NCBI RefSeq assembly: GCF_051857545.1
Contig: NZ_JBPZHB010000005.1
Span: forward strand, 186,001 to 250,000
DNA length: 64,000 nucleotides
Reading direction: 5' to 3'
Source of the DNA: Larkinella sp051857545
GTDB lineage: Bacteria; Bacteroidota; Bacteroidia; Cytophagales; Spirosomataceae
The position numbers were made by a program, and so were the translations under genes. The notes under the pieces are model-generated. The model had not been told where the DNA came from. It did not search any database and saw nothing but the letters and a program-made list of their open reading frames with translations. This document shows positions 17,401 to 24,544 of this stretch, in pieces (within the stretch, counting starts at the first letter, position 1; every line of letters begins with the position of its first letter).

Positions 17401-18515
17401 GCTTACAGGCCGTGCTGAACAGTTCGCCGGCTTCTATCGCCTATTTCAAAGCCATTCCCGAATCGAACGATATCACGGACTTTACGCTCGTGGTCTGTAA
17501 TCAGAATTTTGCAACCTTGAACAACCAGACTGTCGGCCAGATGCAGGGTCGGCAGGCCAGCCAATTGTTTCCGAATCAGTGGTCGGCAGGCATGTTCGAT
17601 CGATTCAAACAGGTCGTTGAAGCCGGCGAACCTGTGTATGAAGAACAAAACCCAATCCCTGACACGGATCGCTGGTGGGGCTCGTCGATCATCAAATACG
17701 ATGGCGGACTCGTCGTCACTGGTCTGGACATTACAACCCTGAAAACAACGGAACGCCACCAGCACGAGCTTTTGCGTCAAGTCGATCGTTTCAATGAAAG
17801 CATTGAGGCTCTGGCCAGCCTGCGCCAGCAGGTTAAAGACCGGGGTGAGTTTCTGCGCCGGGCGTCCCACGATCTGCGCGGAAGTTTTGGTGCCATTCAG
17901 GGAGCAGCCTCATTGATGGATCTGATGGATACGGAAGAAGAACGGTCACAGATGCTGGCGATGATGCAGCGCAACCTGCGCCAGATGCTGGTTATGCTGA
18001 CCGAGCTATTGGATTTTGCGCGGCTGGAAGCGGGTCAGGAGAAAGTTGAATTCACCCGGTTCGACGTCGCTGAACTGTTGCTCGATCTGGGTCAAAGCAT
18101 GAAACCGCTGGCCGACCAACGGAATTTGTGGATTCAAACCCAGGGTAAATCCTCGCTATTGGTGGAGAGCGACCCCATTCTCATTCGCCGGATTGCCCAG
18201 AATCTGCTGACGAATGCACTCAAATACACCGAAACCGGGGGCGTGACCCTCATCTGGGATCAGGATTCCAACCCCGCATCCTGGTGGCTATCCATTCATG
18301 ACACGGGTCCGGGACTTCCGGCATTTTTGGTTCGGCTCCTGATGAATAAATCCGTTGCCGCAGGCAATCCAGGATCAGAAACAAGTCCCGGCCAGGCGGG
18401 CGGTGAGGGAATCGGTTTGTCGATCGTTAAAAACCTGTGCGAATTGTTGCGGGGTATCCTGACGGTGGAAACGCCACCCGAAGGAGGGACCGTTTTCAAA
18501 CTGCAGTTCCCGTAA
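14406..18515 (+). CDS. CheB-CheR-PAS-histidine kinase fusion
   Basis: 1369 residues, cytosolic. Domains in order: CheB methylesterase (about 15-200; S24, H51, D143 of the triad present); CheR N-terminal and SAM methyltransferase domains (about 219-480; SAM loop ACSTGQEAYSLAM at 323-335); a linker with a PAS-like region; a Glu/Asn-rich coiled coil of NEELQS/NEELET repeats (about 670-730); two to three PAS domains (about 735-1110); HisKA with H1155 in RASHDLRG; HATPase with QNLLTNALKY, DTGPGLP and GEGIGLSIVK. This architecture is known in many bacteria, without chemoreceptors, as a sensory kinase with possible self-modification. A receiver-only protein follows at 18682 and may be its phosphorylation target. 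Confidence 0.93.
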   Translation: MAKKTVSTHQPPLRPVPVVAIGASAGGLEALSLLLANLSSTTGFAFVYIQHLDPRQESHLSALIGRVTSMPVREAGQGMRIEPDSVYIIPPDKDIEIIDGTLRLSARQPRPYLHMPIDQFFISLANQQKEGAIAILLSGAASDGTLGLKAIKAEGGITMAQDETAQFQSMPQTAIREGVVDLVLPPKEIAKEVERLSHQSYLFRLNTLVEGPGDVETPDEDLKAVILFIKKATGVDFTHYKISTIRRRIIRRMLLYKLEKLQDYIRYMKQHTHEVDALYSDLLINVTHFFRDEETMDYLKKILLPQIIKNKLPREPLRIWIPACSTGQEAYSLAMLILEVVEDRVPSLPIHIFATDLSEAAIAKARQGNYSRSEVMDISPQRLLRFFTKVDDHYRISRTIRDLCVFAPHNIFKDPPFSRLDLISCRNLLIYLDQVLQKKAIATFHYALNPTGYLLLGKSETIGSSAPFFAQLEKNYKIYVRKNDVTSRPTFEMNPRMPEADPMEEPNRTPKNPKADPPSRDLDTVVDTLLLSQYVPASVVVNQDLDILQFRGSTGLFLEPLPGKASLNLLKMARPSLLFELRNTVHKAHKSGEPIRKTGLEIKVKNKTHQVAIEAVPLKTATEERLFLIIFEEVTTPALYESGKTGVRVRRIKQLEEELATLREDLHSIIEEQEANNEELQSANEEIISSNEELQSINEELETSKEEIESSNEELQTINQELQQRNDQLTEAYAFAEDIFSTIREATLVLNRDLRVMSANQAFYTIFRVRPEATEGRLLYELGNRQWDIPQLRNMLDAVVQEDAQFQGFEVAHNFPEIGEKVMYLNARKVVRQHSQEAILVAIEDITEHRQVQRMLSEQEAWFHTIVDSAPTLIWVAGPDARYKYLNTAWTAYAGHPPKEERLHGWTADIHSDDREAYLAIYRKRFEERLPFSFEYRLRRDDGEYRWMQEKASPLFKPDGTFNGYLGTCTDVHLQKTLTQELDLRVQERTREVQKTAESLQAVLNSSPASIAYFKAIPESNDITDFTLVVCNQNFATLNNQTVGQMQGRQASQLFPNQWSAGMFDRFKQVVEAGEPVYEEQNPIPDTDRWWGSSIIKYDGGLVVTGLDITTLKTTERHQHELLRQVDRFNESIEALASLRQQVKDRGEFLRRASHDLRGSFGAIQGAASLMDLMDTEEERSQMLAMMQRNLRQMLVMLTELLDFARLEAGQEKVEFTRFDVAELLLDLGQSMKPLADQRNLWIQTQGKSSLLVESDPILIRRIAQNLLTNALKYTETGGVTLIWDQDSNPASWWLSIHDTGPGLPAFLVRLLMNKSVAAGNPGSETSPGQAGGEGIGLSIVKNLCELLRGILTVETPPEGGTVFKLQFP

Positions 18516-18528
18516 ACGTATAAACATC

Positions 18529-18563
18529 CCGGCAGGAACTTGGCCGCAATCCCTACCTGCCGG
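18529..18563. terminator. Stem-loop after the CheB-CheR-kinase gene
   Basis: CCGGCAGG (18529-18536) and CCTGCCGG (18556-18563) are exact inverted copies 14 nt past the stop. The following sequence is A-rich rather than T-rich, so termination strength is uncertain. Confidence 0.35.
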
Positions 18564-18681
18564 ATCGGGCAAACAAAAAAAGAAAAAAATGTTCTATCTT
18601 CCTGAACACATCAAAATGGGGAAGCGTTGTGAATGTAGTACCCTGTAATTTGTAATTTTCAGGAAACGCAACGTTGAAAAC

Positions 18682-19161
18682 ATGAATGACTCCAGAAATA
18701 AAAAAAGCCCAAATCGGCTCCGGAAAGCCCGAATCCTGGTTATTGAAGACAGTGCGGATCATCTGCTGCTGATAAAAAATGCGCTCCAGCAGAGTTTTAC
18801 GGATATTGACACGGTGATTATGGCGGATGAACATACCGCCATCCATTACCTCGAAGAATGCATGCAGACCGGACTGCGGCTTCCTCAGTTAATCCTGCTG
18901 GATCTGTATCTGCCGGAGCGGGAGAATGGCTGGGCTTTTCTGAAAAAAGTTAAAAACCTCAATCCGGAAGTCGGGCAAATCCCGGTCGTGGTATTCAGTA
19001 ATTCATGTGATTCCGAAGACATCGTGGAATCCTACGACCGTGGAGTGGCTTCCTACGTTGTCAAGCCCATGAACTTCACAGAGTGGACCGATTACTTTCA
19101 GACCCTGAAAGAATACTGGTGGGAAACCGTATCGTTACCCAATACCCATTCAATGTATTGA
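18682..19161 (+). CDS. Single-domain response regulator
   Basis: 159 residues, one receiver domain of the Rcp1-like type without an output domain. Acidic pocket IEDS at 21-24, phospho-acceptor D74 in LLDLYLPE, switch Ser in VFSNS, and K in VVKPMNF. It lies 166 nt downstream of the fused CheB-CheR kinase on the same strand, so it is the likely phospho-acceptor of that kinase. It is convergent with the LytTR gene. Confidence 0.88.
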   Translation: MNDSRNKKSPNRLRKARILVIEDSADHLLLIKNALQQSFTDIDTVIMADEHTAIHYLEECMQTGLRLPQLILLDLYLPERENGWAFLKKVKNLNPEVGQIPVVVFSNSCDSEDIVESYDRGVASYVVKPMNFTEWTDYFQTLKEYWWETVSLPNTHSMY

Positions 19162-19190
19162 ACGCTTAGCCCCGAAACCGGGCGGTTCGG

Positions 19191-20021
19191 CTAGACCGGG
19201 GTGGAGCGGGCGTCACCCGACTGTGGCGCAGATGCAACCGACAGCCAATACCGAAATATTTTTTCCAGCACCTGAATGAACCGGGGCAGGTCGGCGGGAT
19301 AAACAATGACCGAATTGGCCCCCGATGCGTATCCCTGTTGAGCCTGGTCGTAATTGCCGGCCGATGACAGCAGAATGGTGGGAATAAACCGGAAGCGGGA
19401 ACTGTTTTTAAGCGTTTGCAACGTGAGCAAACTGCCCGGCTGGCTCCCGTCCAACACAATCACGGCGGGCATATCGGCCTCTCCAGTGCCGGCGATCACT
19501 TTCTGAAGGCCATTGCCGGTGTCGAATAGTTTCAGCCCCCATTGCGACCATTTTTCACCCATTAGTTGCTGCACCAAACCGCTTTTTAGTTCATCGGCCA
19601 TTACCATCCACATTCGCCGGGAGGCCAAAGACGGGTGTTTTTTTTCGAACCCAGCCAGAGCCACAAACGGAGAACTGACCGGCTCGGCATGGGCCGACAA
19701 TGAAGGCGGCAGCATCTTAACCAGAAGCGGATCGATGATCAGACTCCAGCGCCGGCGGCTGACGGGCAGCCTTTCGCCGTCCCGCAGGCTAACCGACCCC
19801 GCCATTTTATGTCCCGGAGGAGCCTGAAAATCAGCAATGTAGTGAGGATTAACCAGAGCCGTTTTATGAACCCGAAGAAAACCGGAGAGTTTCTTTTCAA
19901 AAAAAACCAGTGATTTAGCCAACAAAACCTTGCGCCCGTCGCCGTAATGCACCCACGTATAATTGCTGAACCCTTTCAGGTATTTGATCAACGCCGGGTA
20001 TTGAATCGCTTCCTGAATCAT
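19191..20021 (-). CDS. LytTR-receiver protein with reversed domain order
   Basis: 276 residues from the ATG at 20021. A longer reading from 20111 adds a Cys-rich stretch that I think is non-coding. The N-terminal half (about 10-95) is a LytTR DNA-binding domain: LVFFEKKLSGFLRVHKTALV and NPHYI match the family signature. The C-terminal half (about 135-255) resembles a receiver domain: D in VIVLDGSQPG is kept and TILLSS follows. The conserved KP is replaced by YP in VIVYPADL. LytTR regulators normally have the receiver first. It is probably a transcription factor whose receiver is altered or inactive. Confidence 0.75.
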   Translation of the reverse strand: MIQEAIQYPALIKYLKGFSNYTWVHYGDGRKVLLAKSLVFFEKKLSGFLRVHKTALVNPHYIADFQAPPGHKMAGSVSLRDGERLPVSRRRWSLIIDPLLVKMLPPSLSAHAEPVSSPFVALAGFEKKHPSLASRRMWMVMADELKSGLVQQLMGEKWSQWGLKLFDTGNGLQKVIAGTGEADMPAVIVLDGSQPGSLLTLQTLKNSSRFRFIPTILLSSAGNYDQAQQGYASGANSVIVYPADLPRFIQVLEKIFRYWLSVASAPQSGDARSTPV

Positions 20022-20153
20022 GTTGTTTACCAATAAAAATGCTATGACTGCACGTCTTATAAAGTAACCGCATTCAGGGCAATTGTAGCCGCATTTCTTA
20101 GGCAATGGCACTTCTTTTCAGGGTCTCATCAGCCGCTTCAGCCGCCACAACGG

Positions 20154-22172
20154 TCAGGCTTCGATTTTCAGCAAGTGCATGGGCAACAAATACGGATCGA
20201 GTTCGACGTAGTTCCACTGTCCTTTCCAGGTATATTGCGCTCCGGTCAGCAAATCGTGCACCACGTATTCCTGTCCTTCGGCGATCCCCAACTGCCAGAT
20301 CGGCACCTGCACCATGCCCGCCCGCCGGTTATAGGCATCGGTATTGATTACCATGAGCAGCCGGTTGTGGCCCGTCACTTTCAGATAAGCCATCAGCGCG
20401 TCGTCGTCAATGCGGCAGAACATCAGGTTGTTGGTGGTTTGCAAGGCCGGGTTTTCCCGCCGGATGCGGTTGACCAGCCCGATCAGATACGTCAGCCGGT
20501 TGGTGCGGTGCCAGTCCCAGTGCCGGATCTCGTATTTTTCCGAGTCGATGTATTCTTCTTTGCCCGGAAACGGCAGGTGTTCCATCAACTCGAACGACGG
20601 CCCATAGATACCGTAGTTGGACGACAGTGTAGCCGCCAGCAAAAACCGGATCAGAAACTGCGGTTCGTGGCCCGATTGCAGGATATACGGGTTGATGTCG
20701 TGCGTGGTCGGCCAAAAATTCGGGCGGTAGTAGCGCTTCATCTCACCCTGCGTCAGCTCCGTCAGGTATTCTTCCAACTCCTGTTTGTTATTGCGCCAGG
20801 TGAAATAGGTGTACGATTGAGCAAAACCGCGCTTCGCCAGTTGCTGCATCACCTTTGGTTTGGTGAAAGCTTCGGCCAGAAATAGCAGATCGGGATATTC
20901 TTTTTTTACTTCCGCAATCAGCCATTCCCAGAACTGAAACGGTTTGGTATGCGGGTTGTCGACCCGAATGATCCGGACGCCCCACGACGCCCACGTCAGC
21001 ATCGTCTCTTTCATTTCAATCCAGAGGCTCTGCCAATCGTCGGTTTCAAAATAAACCGGGTAAATGTCCTGGTATTTTTTCGGGGGATTTTCAGCGTATT
21101 GAATGGTGCCGTCGGGTCGTTTTTTAAACCATTCCGGGTGATCTTTGGCCCAGGGATGATCGGGTGACACCTGAATGGCCAGGTCCATCGCCACCTCCAT
21201 GCCGTGGTTCCGGGCAATGGCAATCAGGTGTTTGAAGTCGTCGAGAGTGCCCAACTCGGGGTGAATGGCCGTGTGACCGCCCAGTTCCGAACCGATACCG
21301 TAGGGAACGCCGGGCTCGCCAGGTTGCGAAACCACATTATTATTTTTCCCTTTCCGAAACGACTGTCCAATGGGGTGAATCGGCGGCAGGTAAAGTACAT
21401 CGAAACCCATCGCTTCGATGCGTGGCAGCAGCTTTTCCACATCCCTGAACGTGCCGTGTCGACCCGGTTCCTGCGATGCGGATCGCGGAAACAGGCAATA
21501 CCACGTACTGAAACCGGCTTTGGGCCGGTCGACGTCCACCACGAGTTCACGGGCATACCGGGACGGGTGTTTCCGCTCCGGATACCGCTGGATGAGGTCC
21601 GTAAACAGGCCGCTTTCTACAAACTGAACCGACTCCTGGTAAGCCGCATCGTTGTATTCATCCGACCCGCCTTCCAGTAAACCGGCCAGCCACGCCAGCG
21701 TCGTTTTATCATCTCCTTCGGCCCGATGCGACATACCTTCGACGTAAACCGCCCCGGCTTTGAGTTCGCTCGTCAGCCGTTGACCAGCCGCTACTTTCAA
21801 TTCGACTTCGTGTTTCCAGGAAGCGATGTGATCCACCCAGCCTTCGATGGTGTAGGCATACAGTCCCGGTTTTTCGACGGTAAACGACGCGCCCCAGCGG
21901 TCATTGTTGATAAAAACCATCGGCACTTCAGTCCAGGCCGGATCATCCGGATGTTTATATAGCAGTCGGGCCGCCAGTTTGTCGTGACCATCCAGAAAAA
22001 TATCCGCTTCAACGGCAATGACATCTCCGGGAACGGCCTTGATCGGAAATCGTCCCCCATCGAGTTCGGGCGAAACCCGTTCGATCACGACACGAATCTG
22101 ACCATCGGAAGGCAGATTTGCTAATTTATATGCCGCAGCGGCAGAACGGGAAGTTTTGTTACGAGTGGCCAT
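20154..22172 (-). CDS. glgE: Alpha-1,4-glucan:maltose-1-phosphate maltosyltransferase
   Basis: 672 residues from the ATG at 22172 (MATRNK); six further upstream codons are possible. Transfers maltose from maltose-1-phosphate onto the non-reducing end of alpha-1,4-glucan (GH13_3). The N-terminal DUF3416-type domain (about 25-120) begins RVVIERVSPELDGGRFPIK. The barrel holds the nucleophile Asp in GVRIIRVDNPHTKPF, the acid Glu in LLFLAEAFTKPK, and the GlgE-typical YFTWRNNKQELEEYL. It lies only 22 nt after the response regulator of the kai operon on the same strand, so it is likely its last gene. Partners glgB and maltokinase are upstream in the window, some 8-10 kb away and not in the same operon. 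Confidence 0.96.
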   Translation of the reverse strand: MATRNKTSRSAAAAYKLANLPSDGQIRVVIERVSPELDGGRFPIKAVPGDVIAVEADIFLDGHDKLAARLLYKHPDDPAWTEVPMVFINNDRWGASFTVEKPGLYAYTIEGWVDHIASWKHEVELKVAAGQRLTSELKAGAVYVEGMSHRAEGDDKTTLAWLAGLLEGGSDEYNDAAYQESVQFVESGLFTDLIQRYPERKHPSRYARELVVDVDRPKAGFSTWYCLFPRSASQEPGRHGTFRDVEKLLPRIEAMGFDVLYLPPIHPIGQSFRKGKNNNVVSQPGEPGVPYGIGSELGGHTAIHPELGTLDDFKHLIAIARNHGMEVAMDLAIQVSPDHPWAKDHPEWFKKRPDGTIQYAENPPKKYQDIYPVYFETDDWQSLWIEMKETMLTWASWGVRIIRVDNPHTKPFQFWEWLIAEVKKEYPDLLFLAEAFTKPKVMQQLAKRGFAQSYTYFTWRNNKQELEEYLTELTQGEMKRYYRPNFWPTTHDINPYILQSGHEPQFLIRFLLAATLSSNYGIYGPSFELMEHLPFPGKEEYIDSEKYEIRHWDWHRTNRLTYLIGLVNRIRRENPALQTTNNLMFCRIDDDALMAYLKVTGHNRLLMVINTDAYNRRAGMVQVPIWQLGIAEGQEYVVHDLLTGAQYTWKGQWNYVELDPYLLPMHLLKIEA

Positions 22173-22194
22173 AGTCAACCTGATTAGCAATCAT

Positions 22195-22620
22195 TTAGCC
22201 AACGGACACGCGATGGCATGCCGCCAGAATTTCGTTCATCATCTCGTTGTAACCGTCCTTCGAAACGGGCTTGGATTTCACCGAAACCGCCCCCAGTTTC
22301 AGGCACTCATCGATCAGTTCCCGCCCGACGTAGGTAGAGTAAATAACGACGGCAATCCGCGACAGCCAATCCGTAGCCTTGATGGCTGTCAGCGTTTCTT
22401 TCCCCGTTAGCTTGGGCATATTCTGATCCAGAATGACAATATCCGGCAGTTCATCGGGCGACGTGGTTCGGTGCAGGTAGTCGAGCAATTCTACCCCCGA
22501 CGTTACGCCGGGCAGCAGTTCAATATCGGTGCGATTCCCTAAAAAATCAATAAAAAACGCACGGTCATCCCCATCGTCTTCAGCCAGTAAGATTTTCTTT
22601 CTGGATAGGTCAAAAGCCAT
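22195..22620 (-). CDS. Single-domain response regulator of the kai operon
   Basis: 141 residues, receiver domain only. AEDD at 13-16, phospho-acceptor D65 in IVILDQNMPK, T in IYSTYVG and K117 in VKSKPVS are all present. It starts 1 nt after the stop of the histidine kinase gene, so the two are translationally coupled and very likely a cognate pair. With no DNA-binding domain, its output must be a protein partner. Confidence 0.92.
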   Translation of the reverse strand: MAFDLSRKKILLAEDDGDDRAFFIDFLGNRTDIELLPGVTSGVELLDYLHRTTSPDELPDIVILDQNMPKLTGKETLTAIKATDWLSRIAVVIYSTYVGRELIDECLKLGAVSVKSKPVSKDGYNEMMNEILAACHRVSVG

Positions 22621-22621
22621 T

Positions 22622-23902
22622 TCAAGCCGGTTTATGTTGCCTCAAAGGTAAGCTAATAATGAATGTAGAACCCATTCCTTCCTTACTTTGTGCCCTGATC
22701 CGGCCATTATGTTTGTCGATGATGCGTTTGGTAACCGCCAGTCCGATGCCCGATCCTTCGTAAATATCCTTGGTGTTCAATCGCTGAAACAGCGAAAAAA
22801 TTTTCTCGACATACTGTTCATCGAACCCAATCCCGTTGTCGGTAATCAAAATGGAGCACATCGGCACCTCGTCCTTCGTTTCAGATTCGGCGGGGTCAGT
22901 CGCCTTGATTTCGATTACGGGCGGTTGATCGGCTTTGGAAAACTTCAGCGCGTTGCTGATCAGGTTTTGAAAAACCTGCCGAATCTGCCCCTGATTTACT
23001 TCCACTTCGGGCAATGGATCGATCTGCACCCGGGCTCTTTTCTCCTGAATCCGGAGTTCAAAATCTTTCAATACCTCATTGAGCAACTTGTTGAGATCGG
23101 TCAGAACGTATGTATCCGAATGCGTCGATAGCCGGGAATAACTCAGGATGTCGATGATCATGGTGCGCATCCGGTTGGAAGAGTCGATAATTTTTTCCAG
23201 ATACCGCACGCTGTCGTCCGGCAGCTCATCGATGTGTTTGTCTTTCAACAATTCCGAAAACATCTGAATCTTGCGCAACGGCTCCTGCAAATCGTGGGAG
23301 GCCACCGACGCAAACTGTTGCAGGTCGTGGTTGCTGACTTCCAGTGCCGTGTTCATTTCTTCCAGCCGATCATTGTTGGACTTGAGCAGCCGCTGGGTGG
23401 CCTTCTGAACCGTGAGATCGGTAACGATGACGCTCATCGAAGTGCCGCCATCCAGTTCCAGCGTTGTTACGGAAAGCTGGCAGGGCACCTCCCTATCCGT
23501 ACTCAGGATGCAGATTTCCACTTTGCGGTCTTCTGTCCACCCATCATTGAACAGGCTGTTGTAGCGGTCTTTGTAGTCCGCCGGAATAAAGGTATCGAAC
23601 GACAGGGCAATCACGTTCGACAGCGGCATGCCTACCATCGACGCAAATTTTGAATTGCAGTAGAGAATCAATCCTGCTTCATTCAGCGTCACCGCCCCTT
23701 CATTCATCGTTTCGATAAACACCCGGTACGTCTGATCGGCGGTTTTGAGGCTGTAGAGTTCGTGTCCGTCCTTTCCCTGCACCACCAACGCGTCGACCTG
23801 ACCCGTTCGTATGGCATGAATGGTTTCGGTGGCCTCCTCCAACTGGATCAGCAAGGCTTCGTTTTCCTGGACGAGTTGTTCGTAGGTTTTAACCGGTTTC
23901 AT
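22622..23902 (-). CDS. PAS-domain histidine kinase of the kai operon
   Basis: 426 residues, no membrane segment. An N-terminal coiled coil (1-35) and the short GQVDALVVQGKDGHELY motif lead into a PAS domain (about 58-165). HisKA follows with H203 in ASHDLQEPLRK, then HATPase_c with QNLISNALKF, DNGIGF and GSGIGLAVTK. The start codon overlaps the stop of the second kaiB by one base (TAATG), and the next gene is a receiver. In cyanobacteria KaiC signals through the SasA kinase, whose sensor domain is KaiB-like. This kinase has a PAS domain instead, so it is not a SasA orthologue by architecture but holds the equivalent position in the operon. Confidence 0.93.
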   Translation of the reverse strand: MKPVKTYEQLVQENEALLIQLEEATETIHAIRTGQVDALVVQGKDGHELYSLKTADQTYRVFIETMNEGAVTLNEAGLILYCNSKFASMVGMPLSNVIALSFDTFIPADYKDRYNSLFNDGWTEDRKVEICILSTDREVPCQLSVTTLELDGGTSMSVIVTDLTVQKATQRLLKSNNDRLEEMNTALEVSNHDLQQFASVASHDLQEPLRKIQMFSELLKDKHIDELPDDSVRYLEKIIDSSNRMRTMIIDILSYSRLSTHSDTYVLTDLNKLLNEVLKDFELRIQEKRARVQIDPLPEVEVNQGQIRQVFQNLISNALKFSKADQPPVIEIKATDPAESETKDEVPMCSILITDNGIGFDEQYVEKIFSLFQRLNTKDIYEGSGIGLAVTKRIIDKHNGRIRAQSKEGMGSTFIISLPLRQHKPA

Positions 23903-24225
23903 TAACTGGTATGAGCAATGCCCAGGCCTTTAAGCACCTTTTCGGTGTCCGACATATCGCCGATCAGCCTACGCTGCGGCAAGGGCATTTTTTTTATCAA
24001 TAAAGGTAAAGCAATAATTTGCTCGCTTTCAGCGAGCATTCGTTGCTGGTAGACATCAATAATTTCCAGGGTATAGTTTCCCGCAAGATACGTTTCACAA
24101 ATGTGTTTCAGATTGGAAATGGCACGGATTGAATTAATCGAAGCCCCGGTTACAAATAGGCGCAATTCATACTTCTGCCCGTCGCCATCAGAATCTGTAT
24201 CCGGAGTTGTTACTTGCTCAATCAT
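23902..24225 (-). CDS. kaiB: KaiB-family protein, second copy
   Basis: 107 residues. Thioredoxin-like KaiB fold recognised from YELRLFVTGASINSIRAISN, the central LEIIDVYQQRMLAESEQIIA, PLLIKKMPLPQRRLIGDMSD and EKVLKGLGI. The first 15 residues (TTPDTDSDGDGQ) are an acidic extension. The start is 1 nt from the stop of the other kaiB, and the two differ at many positions, so they are not a recent duplication. In cyanobacteria KaiB binds the CI ring of KaiC and antagonises KaiA; no kaiA is present here. The copy is more divergent from cyanobacterial KaiB than its neighbour. Confidence 0.93.
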   Translation of the reverse strand: MIEQVTTPDTDSDGDGQKYELRLFVTGASINSIRAISNLKHICETYLAGNYTLEIIDVYQQRMLAESEQIIALPLLIKKMPLPQRRLIGDMSDTEKVLKGLGIAHTS

Positions 24226-24226
24226 G

Positions 24227-24544
24227 CTATTTTTTTGCCGGACGAATGTTCAATCCAACCAACACTTTTTCTTCGTTCGACAAATCGCCAATAATCTTCC
24301 GGATGGGTTCGGGCACCTTTTTGACCAGCGTCGGAATGGCCAGAATCTGGTCTCCTTCAGCCAGTTGCGGCTGAACCAGCAAGTCAATGACTTCGATAAC
24401 GTACTTGTCTTTTAAATGCTCCTCACAATACCGCTTCAGATTAGCCAGCGCCGTCACGGATTTCGCCGTTTTGCCGGCAACATAGAGTCTTAACTCCCAA
24501 ATTTCCTCTTTTGTTTCCATTCCGTTTCGGTGGCTATTGCTCAT
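24227..24544 (-). CDS. kaiB: KaiB-family protein, first copy
   Basis: 105 residues. Close to the cyanobacterial KaiB pattern: WELRLYVAGKTAKSVTALAN, VIEVIDLLVQPQLAEGDQIL, AIPTLVKKVPEPIRKIIGDL and SNEEKVLVGL. Its start codon overlaps the end of kaiC by 11 bases, so translation is probably coupled. The retained PQLAEGDQILAIPTL block is the region that refolds in fold-switching KaiB, which suggests real KaiC binding. It is the better candidate for the KaiC partner. Confidence 0.95.
   Translation of the reverse strand: MSNSHRNGMETKEEIWELRLYVAGKTAKSVTALANLKRYCEEHLKDKYVIEVIDLLVQPQLAEGDQILAIPTLVKKVPEPIRKIIGDLSNEEKVLVGLNIRPAKK

Noticed and set aside
19162..19190. Possible hairpin between convergent genes
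   Set aside because: CCGAAACC and GGTTCGG pair only with a bulge and there is no T-tract; too weak to call.
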